Positions 48,701-60,300 are shown, numbered from the stretch's first letter. The stretch: DNA of 64,000 nucleotides from Harmothoe impar (GCA_947462335.1 OX381720.1:45168654-45232653); one strand, 5' to 3'. The notes: a model not told the origin generated them from the letters alone. Numbers and translations are program-made.

Positions 48701-51700
48701 TATGATATATTGTTTTGCCCATTTGGCTGCAGCTGGCACTGCGTACAGTCAATTCGTCCCGGTCTGCATATGCCTGCTTTATCTTCGCGCCTTCCTTCTT
48801 CCTGCATTACACCGACGGGGTGGATGATGTGGCATCAAACAGCTCAGAAGAAGAAGTTCTCAAGTACAAGATCAACATGAAGGTAGGATTCACAACTAAA
48901 GCAGAGTCTTACCTGTTTAATTAAAATAATTTTTGTATTGCTCTAAAATTCAAGTTGGCCTCATATATGCAACACATTTTACCAATGTAATGTCTTTAAT
49001 AATCATCAGTCAATATGATTCTGATTGATTCCAAGACAATTTTGTCTTTTCCATTTAGTCTTGCCTAACAGTATTCAAGTCGTTATCCAACCTGGAGAAG
49101 ACAGTTGACAAGTGTAAAATAAACCTGGATCTGAAGGAGTCACGTCTCGTCTTTCAGTTGTATTGTAGACATGGTGGGTACATCAATATATACACTGCTG
49201 GCATTGCTTTGTCCTTTCATGAAAGTTATCTCTAGGTGAAAGATTGCATTGTAGTTTTATAGCCTAATAATAGTTTTCACACAACCCCATTTAATACCAA
49301 TTCTTCCCTTGCTGTTATATATGATCAATGATTGTCCTGTTCACTCTTGTTTAACTGTACTTTTCATTTTTGTCTAATTCTTCAGGTATAGTAAAGACAC
49401 ACAACTTATCCTTCATCGAATGTGAGACGTTACAAGCCGTCTTCTCAAAGGACATAAGTAAAAATATACTAACTGCACAAACCAAGTAAGTGAAATATGT
49501 ACCTTAGCTATTAATGTTCTTTACATTTTGCACGAATCCATTAACGCTGGAAACTACACTTTTGAGCATATGAGGAAAGAAAATAACAACGATAAATGAA
49601 TCCCCATCCCAAATAGAATGATTAATACCATTGATATGAATAACATGTCAGCTAAATGTTTTGATATGGTTCTTGCTTCTGTTTTAATAGGTTACTTTGT
49701 GAAGCAGTATTGAACTTCCAGACCACACAAGAGGAAGTGACTCTTATTCTAGACTCCAGCAAAACCCGCTTGAAAAACTATGTGGATGATGAAACTGGTA
49801 AGTTGCTACCAACTAGATCAATGGGTGCTTTCCTACAACGTTATTATATTTGGAATGTGATTCCTACTTTGATAGATATGCTACTTTAATAGATATGCTA
49901 CTTAGATTTGTCCACTATTAAATGCAGATAATGCTTAGTGTAGCAGAGATGTCACTTTTCTACTTTTGTAGGATTTTCTACTTTTGTAGGATATTTTATA
50001 TGTTGATTACATGTATGCGTACCAAGTTGAACCAAAGTAAAAGGTGTCCATCTTTTATTGACAAGTTTAGTCTTTTGACATGTAGTTGCCGTTATCTTAA
50101 ACAGGGCTGTGAAAGCTCAGATTAAAATCTGATTTCAGTTCTTTTGGTCTTCAAATTGGTCATTCTTGTGATTCGTCCACATCCAGTGAGAAATATGTTT
50201 CACTTTATGAAAGGGGGGGGGGGGACTTAGAAATCTCAACAGACCAGATCACAAAAATAAATCAAATAGCCACATTTGCCCTCTTGATTTTCAAAATTTT
50301 CTTAGGGGCATGTCCCCCAAACCCCCTATAGATTACTAGTATTGCTGTTTTTCTATGATGAAATTGCATAGTATAGATGAATATAGCTCCGCGCAAACCA
50401 TCAGATCTTTTGCTTTTCCCCCGTTCACACCCCTGCTTAAAACTGCATTCCGCTCGTCCTCATTTGGTTCTGTAGATCCCCATAAGGTGGTGCACACCGA
50501 GTTGACGCTGGAGCCGGATGAGTTTGAGTCTTACACGGTCGGGGCTGACGGTCAGGTCACCTTCTGTCTCAAGGAACTCAGGGTAAGTCTAGCGCTCTAC
50601 AATTGTCCAGAGACTTGACCTCCCTGAATTGTCTAATGGTCCATACATTTTATATTTCTAAGTGAAAAATCTATTAATATGAAGAAAATAGTGCTACGAT
50701 GGTATTTAATAGTCAGATGTAAAAAATCTGTTAAGATCGTGTTTTGTTATTGGTAAAATTTGGACAATAGATATCGCAAAAACCTCTAAATAGTCTTCGC
50801 TCACAAATCGTTTACCTGTCTTAGCCTAAACATACACAAGGCCTCCCGTATAAGGGCGAGGAGCTTCTCATGCCACAACCACAACAAATAATATATATGA
50901 AGGCGAACATTTTCTTTTTCTTTCAGGCAATCCTAGCATTCTCTGAACCATCTAACCTACCCGTTTCTATTTATTTTGACGATGCTGGAAAGTAAGTCAC
51001 TTTAATAACTTCGTTATATGCGGAGGGGGAGGGTGAGAAGGGAAAAAACAGCAATATCGACAATGGTACTTTAAACAACTACCCGTATGTACACGTCTAT
51101 ACTGATATCAATGATGCCCAAAACAGTTGAAATTAAGATTAAAGGTATTTTCGCATTGCAGAATTGCTGTTTTTTCCTAACAAGTATTTGGATTTCATCA
51201 GCCAGTTTATATGAAATACATATTAAACATCTGCACCTATCTTTCCTCCAGACCAATTGTGTTCTCGATGGACACAGATCCTAGCTTTGAGGCAAACTTT
51301 GTTCTCGCCACCTTGGCTAACAAGGACTCCTCCGTCAATATGTCACAGTCAGCATCACAGCAACAACCGTCACAGCGGATAACCAACACTACAAACAGGT
51401 ATTACAATTTCTGGCTCAAATCTTCTTGTTTTTATATACCTCCTAATGGTTTATTGATATCTTTCATACAATATGTTTGAGTCCAGGTGTCAACATGTAT
51501 ACTGAGGTCATCTAAATCCATGATAGCCTTTAATTAGACATTCACCTGAATAATTACCTTTTTATAAAGCAAAGCATCACCCTTCAAGTTTCAGAGAAAC
51601 ACCTGCGGCCAGAAGACCTGCCCCGAGACACGAGGAGGTGTCGGTGAGAGCCAAGCCTGCCCGGCATGTCGGGAATGGTGACGGACACCAGCCAACAACT

Positions 51701-54700
51701 TCTAAACACACAACGAATAATAACAGGTATATGTCACTGTGCGCTGTGGACTACTGCATATAACTCACATCAAGCATATAACCCGCACCGACTTTAGGAT
51801 AATTCAGCAATCTGTGGCCCAATCTGGGACAACATTGTATGGTAACTGGTCCTTCCAATAGAGTGTCAGTCTATGGGGAATGCTGAGAAGGGAGCGGTTC
51901 TTTGACCAGGATATAGCATACAGGCATGTGTCATGTAGCAGCTATACATGACTTCTCACTTATATTCAGTAATCAAGAATGGGTATTGGATGATAACGCA
52001 TCTGTAATAATCAACTTTCTACCAATAATCATAATATTTTTGAATTTATTGCTTCCAGTGTGTCTAGGAAACGAAGTACAACATCTCGCCCAGATGCTGC
52101 GTGCCAAGACTTGTGTGAAGACAAAATGGAAACTGACAGTGTCGCGGCTGGTGGTGACATAGATAGTCGTAGAACAAATCATGAAACAAGAGTAAATCAC
52201 ACGCCCAGGGTGGACTCCAACAAAGATGCCACTAGAAGTAATGTTTTAGGCACTAAGACTTCGGACACAAGTCGTAGAAGTGACGTCATAGGTCGTCAAA
52301 GTGACGTCATGGGTCGTAGTGCAGACGTCACTAGTCGTGGTGCAGACTTTGCAGGTCGGGTCGCGGATGCCTCACTTGGGTTACCCGAACGTCCCCGGCC
52401 GAGTGACCTCAGACTTGACGGAGATGATGATGACGATGATGATGTTCTCTGTAGCCCAATAATTCCCTTCCAAAGTTCAAGATTAAAAGTAAGTCATGAA
52501 AGTCGTCCAGCTCATGACATTCATTATACAACTAGACAGTTATTGGCTTTGGGACCTTGTCCCCAAAGCCATTTACACCACTGACCAGTGTGTCAGAAAA
52601 GACTAGCATAGGCCCCCTTGTTCATTGTTAGATATAGCCCTAGCTCGCCCTTAAACCTTGCTTAGGACTGGTATCCCCATGTGTCCTTGTAGGCATGTGC
52701 AAGACTAATTCATCCTAGATCTTGTTTTCAGTTACTACATGTAGAACCAATGTACCTTGTGGTAAGGCCTAGACATCTTGTGAACAGCCATATTTTGAGT
52801 TCTCTAATGTGGCTGTCAATGGCAAGGATAGGTATCAGCCTAATAACTATTGACTCCTATGTCAAGCCAAGCTGTCAATGTCAATGCCAATTCCCATACT
52901 ATGCACATACAGGACCTATACTAGAAGTTGAGTGTGTCCAGGGTGGCTCTTGAAATCACTCAAGCCCGCCCAAAGACAAACTGTGAAGTCCAACATAATT
53001 ACCCCTCCCCCACCCCACACACACATGCAACAACCCTGAAATAATATTTTACAGTCTTTAAAGTTAGGCCATCACAAGTCCTCCTTGTGCCCCCCTCCTC
53101 CTCCCTGTGCCTCCCTGTGCCCTCTCCTCCTCCTCCTGCATCTGCCCTCTCCTCCTCCTCCCTCCCTTCTCTGCCCTCTCCTCCTCCCTCTGCCCTCTCC
53201 TCCTTCCTATGCCCCCTCCTACTACCCCATCTACCCCTCCCCCCCCACTCTACCCCATTTTCCTCCTTCCTGTTACCTTCTCCTCCCTCTGCTTTCCCTC
53301 CTTCTGCCCCCTCCTCCTCCCTCTGACTGCCAAGATGGCTGCCGAAAACTCAAGATTGTCTGATTTCCTTGTGTGATACATGGATAATAGGGTTTTCTGG
53401 GATGTAGAATCCATTTTCAGGCTCACAATTTCAATCTGGGAAATTTCCAAGATGGCTGCCAAAATGGCCACCAAAAACTCAAGGTTGTCTGATTTCCATG
53501 TGCAGGGGTGTGAAATGTCCGCGGAAACGCGGAAATCCGCGTTTTTAAACTTCACAGGGACAGTTCCTGAGATTTGTCCAGATCCAATGAGAAATTTATT
53601 TCCCTTTATGTAGGGGGGGGGGGACTTAGAAGTATTTTGAAACTAGAACACCAAAATATATGAAATTTCACCATTCTGTTCTTACATTTTCAAAATTTTC
53701 TTGGGGGGCATGCCCCCAAACCCCCCTAGAAATGTTAAAGTATATAATTTGTAAGGGTTTGGAGTCCCATCGTCACTTCAAGCAGCATCTTCAGCAGAAA
53801 CCATTTTTTTCATTTCACACCCCTGATGTGTGATACATGGATAGTAGGGTTTTCTGGGATATAGAATCCATTTTCAGGCTCACAATTTCAATCCGGGAAA
53901 TTTCCAAGATGGCTGCCAAGATGGCCACCAAAAACTCAAGGTTGTCTGATTTCCATGTGTGATACATGGATAGTAGGATTTTCTGGGATATAGAATCCAT
54001 TTTCAGGCTCAGATTTTCAATCCGAGAAATTTCCAAGATGGCTGCCAAGATGGCCACCAAAAACTCAAGATTGTCTGATTTCCTTGTGTGATGCATGGAT
54101 AGTAGGGGTTTCTAGGATGTAGAATCCATTTTCAGGCTCAGATTTTCAATCCGAGAAATTTCCAAGATGGCTGCCAAGATGGCCACCAAATACTCAAGAT
54201 TGTCTGATTTCCCTGTATGACACATGTATAACAGGGTTTTCTGGGGTGTAGAATCCATTTGTAGGCTCCGATTTTTGATCCAGGTAATTTTCAAGATGGC
54301 TGCCAAGATGGTATTTGCATAGGCATCAATGGAGGTGCATTGGTACCTATTTGATTCCATTGGCACATATTGGATTCTATTGTTATGCCATACATGAATT
54401 GCATAAGAACCCCAGAAACACCAAAAATTATAAATCTATGCCCCCTCGTTTTCTCACCTGTAGTTCATAAAAATCCTATAATACCCAAAGCCACTACGGC
54501 TTTGCCGTAAAATCCTTGAATTTGTCCCCTTGTATTACTGTTTTATCGAGCTGTGCCTGAGGAAGATACATGTACATAAAAATACAGTACCGGTACCCAG
54601 TATGTATACCGTACCGTCATGTTTAAGCGCCGCGGCGCTAATAACTTTGGAGGAGTGTTTACCCCCAGCGCTTATACAAGACAGGCGCTTATTCAAGATC

Positions 54701-55622
54701 CAGTTTTAGTGCTTAAGAGTAATTTCAAGACCCTCATACTCCGGCGCTTATACAAGATCGGCGCTTATTCAATACCCGGCGCTTAAACGCTACGGTACGG
54801 TATCTGGAATAAAAAAAGTTTGTATCACACGATACAAAATCATTAAGGGAGACCACCTGAAATGATTATGTCAAAATTAGAATGACAAAATCAAGGGTAT
54901 TGTCACATTTAACACACAACCTCAATTTATAGTTTACGGTGAACTATTTTCACTCTTACAGGAAGCATCTATGTCCATGTCACGGTTAATAGTTCCTGAT
55001 AATGACTCTACAACAGATGATGAGGGAGACGAGGATGCTGTGCCAGGAACCCCTCCCAGTAAAAGGGTAAGAATCAATTACAGAACATTTATGGCACAAA
55101 ATGTTTCACAGAATTGTAATTGTGTCCCCAGGGTGCTGATTCTCCACGAGTATATGGACGTCTGTAAATTTGCGGACCTCTGAAAACTTGCGGATGTCAG
55201 CAATACACATTCTACATATTTGTGGAGAAAATAAAAGGGATGAATAAAATCGTTTTTTTGGTACTTAATCTTACAAATACAGGCCTCTGTATATATTTGC
55301 AGACATCCATCTATATTTTTGTGGAGCTCCATAAATTCATTGAGAGTGTATTTACCGACGTCCGCAAATTTGCGGAGGTCTACACATTTGTAGAGAAACA
55401 GAACCCAGGTACAAACGAGAAGTAAAACACAACTCTTAAATTAAAAACAACAACTTATTAATTGTTTGTTGAATGGCATAATTTATTTTAAATGTTAAAG
55501 ATTATACATTTTCTTTACAGTTTAGAGCCATGCTCTCTGGGTTATCACAGTCAACAGTGGGCGGTTCTCAAACATATCAGAAAACCATATTAGCAGCCGA
55601 CACAGACGATGAGGACGACTGA
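45788..55622 (+). CDS. RAD9: RAD9 checkpoint clamp subunit, 13 exons, complete
   Basis: Exons: 45788-45821, 48483-48553, 48733-48882, 49059-49173, 49386-49485, 49691-49797, 50476-50582, 50927-50991, 51252-51398, 51595-51726, 52059-52488, 54962-55066, 55521-55622. The total is 1665 nt, 554 aa, with phases consistent. The protein begins [11 protein letters not shown]. It contains the RAD9 signatures [20 protein letters not shown] and [20 protein letters not shown], and later [16 protein letters not shown] and FVLATL. Residues about 1-280 form the PCNA-like double domain, which joins RAD1 and HUS1 in the 9-1-1 DNA-damage clamp. The tail (about 290-554) is disordered and longer than in human RAD9A (391 aa), mainly through the 143-residue exon 11 with its imperfect repeats. 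It ends [14 protein letters not shown]...[11 protein letters not shown], corresponding to VPGTPP and LAEDSEGE of human RAD9A. Two AATAAA sites follow, at 55885 and 55906. Confidence 0.95.
45885..46791. mobile_element. Foldback/inverted-repeat element in RAD9 intron 1
   Basis: A 33-bp segment at 45911-45943 (ATGAAACTCTAGTAGCAAGG...) is perfectly inverted at 46759-46791. A second inverted pair is CCACCGGCAGGGAGAGGAA (about 45997) against 46700-46720. In addition, CTGAGGCGTGACAGTCAGTG near 46250 is inverted relative to about 45890-45955. The nested arms suggest either one large foldback element or two related elements inserted in opposite orientation. No coding frame is supported. Confidence 0.65.
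50102..50435. mobile_element. CAGGG-ended MITE in RAD9 intron 6 (sister of 53503-53825)
   Basis: Starts CAGGGCTGTGAAA and ends TTCACACCCCTG. CTTAAA flanks both sides (50096-50101 and 50436-50441), a 6-bp target duplication. The body has a poly(G) run followed by GGACTTAGAA, and 'ttttcaaaattttctt.ggggcatg.ccccaaaccccc', both shared with 53503-53825. The ends resemble hAT-type termini (CAGnG). It ends 40 bp before exon 7. Confidence 0.8.
53085..53333 (+). repeat. Pyrimidine-rich TCC/CCT low-complexity tract
   Basis: About 250 bp almost purely C and T on the plus strand, dominated by CTCCTC and CCCTCTG words, in RAD9 intron 11. Proline/serine/leucine open frames over it are composition artefacts. 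Such tracts can form triplex (H-DNA) structure. Confidence 0.9.
53328..54312. repeat. 129-bp tandem satellite in RAD9 intron 11
   Basis: The anchor GTGTGA (or GTATGA) occurs at 53371, then after an inserted element at 53828, then at 53957, 54086 and 54215. The spacing is exactly 129 bp, about five and a half units. The start of the inserted element also falls one unit (129 bp) after the first anchor. Each unit carries CCAAGATGGC twice. Because 129 = 3 x 43, the minus strand reads as a 43-residue repeat ([19 protein letters not shown]...). Confidence 0.92.
53503..53825. mobile_element. CAGGGG-ended 323-bp MITE inserted in the 129-bp satellite
   Basis: CAGGGGTGTGAAATG at the left is a perfect inverse of CATTTCACACCCCTG at the right. 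ATGTG flanks both sides. Neighbouring intact satellite units read CCATGTGTGATACATGG at this point, so removing the element and one ATGTG restores the unit exactly. It is the sister copy of 50102-50435. Confidence 0.92.
54605..54803. mobile_element. ~200-bp MITE, copy 2 (sister copy at 6983-7177)
   Basis: Ends ATACCGTACCGTCATGTTTA and TAAACGCTACGGTACGGTAT are inverted. The body 'gcgcttatacaagacaggcgcttattcaagatcc' matches copy 1. This copy is better preserved and its GGCGCTTA words are intact. It lies in RAD9 intron 11. Confidence 0.8.
55135..55400. repeat. Repeats of (CCGCAAATTTGCGG)-like palindromes in RAD9 intron 12
   Basis: The words GTCTGTAAATTTGCGGACCTC (55158) and CGTCCGCAAATTTGCGGAGGT (about 55360), plus diverged forms 'tttgcagacatcca' and 'tttgtggag', recur through about 265 bp. 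The outer two are near-palindromes. This may be a small inverted-repeat element; family unknown. Confidence 0.5.
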
Positions 55623-55884
55623 CGAAAAATCAGCAGAAAAAGTGGTCCTGTGTTATATGTTAAGAATTTCATCAATATCACTGCCAAGTTGTTCATCATA
55701 TCATGTTGTATGCTACACTCATCATCTGTCACCAGCAAGCAGACTTTTAAGCTTGAGTTACGAATGAGTCCTTCAGGGGCCTTTACATTTTGAAATACTC
55801 ACCTTCTTTGGAATACCGGTATATAAAAGTTGAGCAATATTGAACTGGAATATCGTCCTTGACACACGAAACAGCTTACATGTA

Positions 55885-55911
55885 AATAAAAATTGATTCG
55901 TTTTGAATAAA
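55885..55911 (+). terminator. RAD9 poly(A) signals
   Basis: Two AATAAA hexamers (55885-55890 and 55906-55911) about 265-290 bp after the RAD9 stop, followed by GT/T-rich sequence. Confidence 0.7.
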
Positions 55912-56396
55912 ATTGTTATTTATTGTTGAATGTCTCGTGTTATTATTTTATACCCATTTAAGTGTTTAAGTTAAAATAAAAAGTTGGTCCGTGGATTTCC
56001 CAATCTCAGAATGATTTTGTTTTTATTTGAACTTTTTGCTTTCAAAAATCTCCCTTGTATACCCCTCTTTCAATAGCCAGTTTTGTCTTTGACTTTGAAA
56101 AATAGGATATAAAATAAACATCACTTTAGGCATGAAGTTCATTGAAAGCTGCAATTTATGAAAGGGGGGGGGGGAGCTTTGAAAATGTAAAATCAACAGG
56201 AAAACAGCTGTTCTCTCATTTAGGGGAAATGGGAACTCAATTTTTTGGATTGTTTTCCTCAAAATTTCTGTTCACCTAAATCATGGAGCTCTCTGAATCC
56301 TCCCTGTCAGCACTACTTGTACCTAACGGTAGTAGTGACCGTCACTAGTGCTACCAGTTGTACTACGTGTCCATATTGACCATTATAAAATGAATA

Positions 56397-56779
56397 CTAA
56401 GGCCACTCAAAAAAATAAACTGGTTTCTCATCACCGCGCGCATCATGAAAAAACGTGATTTGGGGAAAACTTTTTTTTTTTTCAAAGATTTTTAATGAAA
56501 AAATATGTCAGAAATCGGACAAATAGTGGCATATTTGGTATCAAATTAAAGCTTAGACAGTCAGTAATGCAGTGAGCTAGGATTAACTTCCAATATAACA
56601 TTTTGTGGATCACTAAACTCTTAACTACTAAAATGTGAAAATCCTTTCGCGAAAAGTCTTAATTTTCCCATACATTTTAGCCCTGATTTAAAAAAAAAAA
56701 GGTAAAATAGAAAACGCCCTCGTCATATTTTTCACTGCAGGGTGATGAGAAACAACTTTTTTTTTTTGAGTTGCCTTAG
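56397..56779. mobile_element. 383-bp TIR element between RAD9 and PPTC7
   Basis: CTAAGGCCACTCAAAAAAA at the left mirrors a right end of T-run + GAGTTGCCTTAG. Next inward, TGGTTTCTCATCACC mirrors GGTGATGAGAAACAA. TA flanks both sides (56395-56396 and 56780-56781). There is no transposase frame. A TA duplication fits Tc1/mariner-like MITEs, but the family is not proven. Confidence 0.8.
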
Positions 56780-57077
56780 TATATAGAAATGATTAATTAA
56801 ACTTCGGATGATTTTGGTGTGAGTTCTGCCACCTATATTTTCTAAAATATTTTACAAAATTATTAAAGATTATTTTATTTCGGATGTCGGCACCCACGCA
56901 TTTCGTTTCGGTGAAATCCCGTAGTCCGTTCCGTTCTCCCCTACTCCGCAGGCAATGTCGTCGTGCTCGTGAACGAAGGTTGTTGAGCCTCCCGACAGTT
57001 CCAAAACATCGAGTGATTTCCCCATGAACATCTCGACATGAGCACATGAAACTTGCTGAGAACTGAGATCAGCTGCC

Positions 57078-57333
57078 ATGCAATCGGTTGTGTTGTATGG
57101 TAGGCTGCTGGCTCGGGTCATCGTCGCTGGAGTGAACACAGAACTGCCGACACCTTGGCGTCGCAATGAGTATGGTGCGCGTCTATCGCACAACGCGACA
57201 AGGGAACTTCGCCTCATCACGGCGAGTTGTGGCATCTCGAAAAGCCCAACACAACCTTCAGAAGTACTCAAAAAATGGGCCTTTGGTGACGACGCCTGTT
57301 TTGTAGTGAAACATTCTTTAGCCGATGTCATAG
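57078..57333 (+). CDS. PPTC7: PPTC7 PP2C-type phosphatase, first coding exon (gene runs off window)
   Basis: The ATG at 57078 opens MQSVVLYGRLLARVIVAG, then LRLITASCGISK and LKKWAFGDDACFVVKH, then SLADVIG, and ends at a GTGAGT donor (phase 1). Human PPTC7 starts MFSVLSYGRLVARAV, then has TASCGFGK, YGDDACFVARH and SADVLG, so the match covers the whole exon. PPTC7 is a PP2C-family Ser/Thr phosphatase that acts in mitochondria and in coenzyme Q and mitophagy control. The N-terminal segment, basic and free of acidic residues, fits a targeting peptide. This exon is about 85 codons, roughly 15-20 longer than the human equivalent because of an insert around residues 20-45. The catalytic DG.GG exon was not found in the window, so intron 1 is at least 6.6 kb. 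Confidence 0.9.
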
Positions 57334-60300
57334 GTGAGTCCACATTTTGGGTCGGTTCTTTGTTATGAACATCACTCGAGGTAAACACATGGGGTTCCGT
57401 CGGCCAAGGTCGAGGGCTTGTTTTTGTTTTGCTTTTGGGGGTGTGACCCAGTTGAGTTCACATCCAGGCCTCTGTGACCGCCTTTTATTTCGCCCTTGGT
57501 GAAGGTCGATGGGGCTTTGCTAACAACAAATATATACAGCATCATCACTAAAATAAATTCATGCGTTTAAAAGTCACAATTTTACAAACTGAGAGTGTGA
57601 GAGTCTGTCACCACTGTCACTGTGTCAGTGTGACTTGGCAAGTTGGTTGGTCAGTGCAGACTGCGATTTATTAAAGGGATATCATACACTTTATCCCAAT
57701 ACATATATTTTCACAGGATTACAGCCGTTGGTTTCTACATGTATCTACTGTATAAAAGTGAGAAAAAAATGGGACCTTGCGGTTGAAATGACAAGAGGTG
57801 AAGAGCATAGCAGTGCCAGTGGGCCGTGAGTGGCCCATGAGCCACTTGTGTCACATTATTGAGATACATATATCTTATAGATTCTATATTCATGATGTAT
57901 ACAGTTGTTTATATCCTTGATTTGTACACAAATCAAATCATATATATCAGTTCTTGTCATGACACATATAGATATAAAGCCATTTATGGAAAAACATAAC
58001 TAGACTCTATATCTTACCTTAAAGTCCAATAATTTCAGACAAAAAACTAATTTCTTTTACACTCCATTAAAAATGATCCTACACATATGTTTTCTTCATA
58101 TTGGAAACATTGAACCACAATACACTTCTGCACAACATGAAAATATAAAAATGACAGGTAGCAGTATTCATATCTCCACAAGTGGCATATCTCAAGAAGA
58201 GATTATTCTGAGAAAAGGATAAGTTTAATGGGTTGATTTAAATACTAACTCTTTCTTTTTAAAACAATGACTTAACTTTATTTGAGTTTCATGATGTATC
58301 CAATGCACTGATTCAACCATGTGTATAATAACCTGTTCCAAACATGCAAGATACCACTCTAAGTATTGCTCACTTTGAGCCCCTGCTACTGCCTGCCTGC
58401 CTGTGGTAAGCACAGGTACCCAGTGTGTTTGCTCCCCACTTTGTGCTTATACCTACAAGCTGCGCTGACTCTGGTGTGCATGGTCAACAGTTACCAACTC
58501 CTTTAATTGCTGTGAAATGGCCAAAGGCTTGAAGGAAATGGTCTGTGAAGCGACTCCTGCTGGGGCACTTTAATACTATACTTTCCATACATGTGTGCCT
58601 GGCTGGTAAGGGTACTTTTTGGCGCCTGCCTTTTCAACAAAATTTTCCTTAAGCAAGTACCCAATTTTAAAGAAACATTTCCCTAAGGCTAAGCATTTTA
58701 GATTTTTGATTTCACACATCTCAATGGAAGTTTTAGGGATTTATTATTAAGAAACACGATTTTACACGTAGTCGCAGGCTAGATCCATAGGCGTAGTCTA
58801 AATTGTAAATTTCCCTTGAATCATCCATGTAGCACTGCTACCAGGCATCGTCAGAGGCAAAGCTATAAATGCATCATTGTTTTAGGCTGATTTTCAGTGT
58901 CAGGAATCTACTAGATACTGTTATTTACGGTACTTATTTACAGATTATGAATTGAGAAAATGAGAATATAGGCCTGCAATAAAGCAGAGTCTGCATATAT
59001 TCCTCGCCGCCTAATCCTCTATGAATGCATACCATCAATCTAGACTAGACAATATTCACTCCACCTTCTGATTTCTCTGATCTAAGTGATCCCTTCAGTG
59101 AATCACGTGGTTTATACGGCCCTGTCTATTCTATGGCACAAGAGTAGACTCACAAGACCATACATTTAGCAAAAGGTAAGGAAAAGAATCAACACTTGCT
59201 ATTCTTCGGAGAGAGTAGGGGACGTGCCCCTGTATCGGTTTTGTCCCTCATCTCATAGATGCAGTCATTTATAACATAGATTCAATCATTCATAGATCCG
59301 ATCACTGCTGTATTAGACAAGCAGCATTGTAAATATCTGTCCAAAATATGTGAAAAGCTTAAAAGTCTGGATTTGCTTGGAAAGCCTCCATCAGACTTAA
59401 ACTACTCATGTAATTAAAGTTCACCTGATCAAGTCGGCACAATTGAGTCAGGTGCGTCTATAACGTGAAAGGGCAGTCCTTCTTAATCAAATGAGATGTT
59501 GTTCACTGGTTGTCAAATAAGTAGGATCATGTATGTGTTACACGAGGCCAGTTTAAGATTACATCTGTTGTTTTTACAGCAGTGATGTAAACTCACAACA
59601 CTGTATGCAGCTGATCCTGTATACAGGATTAAATCTCAGGTGGCACAACCAGGTGATGTCAGCAGGCATATAGCCAGGTAGCTGGTTCACCTGGACAGGT
59701 CAATAGACAGCTGGTTTCGGGTTGAAGACATTTATTTTCATTGAATGTTCGCAAATATCTATATTATGAAACTCAAATCAAATCAAAAATAAAATGTGAC
59801 TGAATATTGCAAAAAGTCGCAAACTGATAACTGAACCTTGACAAAAAGCATATCCCTCGTACTAGTCTTAAAATGCATATCCCTCATAGTTTTAAGCATA
59901 TCTACCCCCTTAAATAAGGTAAATGGCGACACAATCTCCCCGAATAGACTAAGGTGAACAGTTTTATTAAACATGGGTTCGGTTATAGCTGTGATATCAG
60001 TTTAACAAAGAAAAAGAAAGACAGATTAGAAATGGGGTCCCCGTATATCCATGTGTAGCAAATACTACCCTGCTTATTTCGGTGCGCCATCTAGAGGGAC
60101 ACAGTGGTATTCAGCAGTAAGACTACAAGGGATATGCTTTTTAAGACTACGAGGGTTATGTATTTTGTCAAGGCTCGTTTTTTCAGTTCGTCCAAGCATG
60201 TACCTGAATGAAACCACCTGAATCTCCCCTGTCCAACCAATGCATTACCTGGGATAATGTCATGCTAATGGGTCTCCTGATATTTGATCGCTGGCTTGAT

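Noticed and set aside
53085..53376. Pro/Ser/Leu-rich frames in three registers
   Set aside because: All three frames of a pyrimidine tract are open by composition.
53815..54366. Minus-strand frames with [19 protein letters not shown] repeats as a protein gene
   Set aside because: They follow the 129-bp satellite and are interrupted by stops and an inserted element. Kept as a finding, not as a gene.
56870..57388. 172-codon minus-strand open frame
   Set aside because: It is antisense to the well-supported PPTC7 first exon and its 5' region, has no family resemblance, and is a shadow frame.
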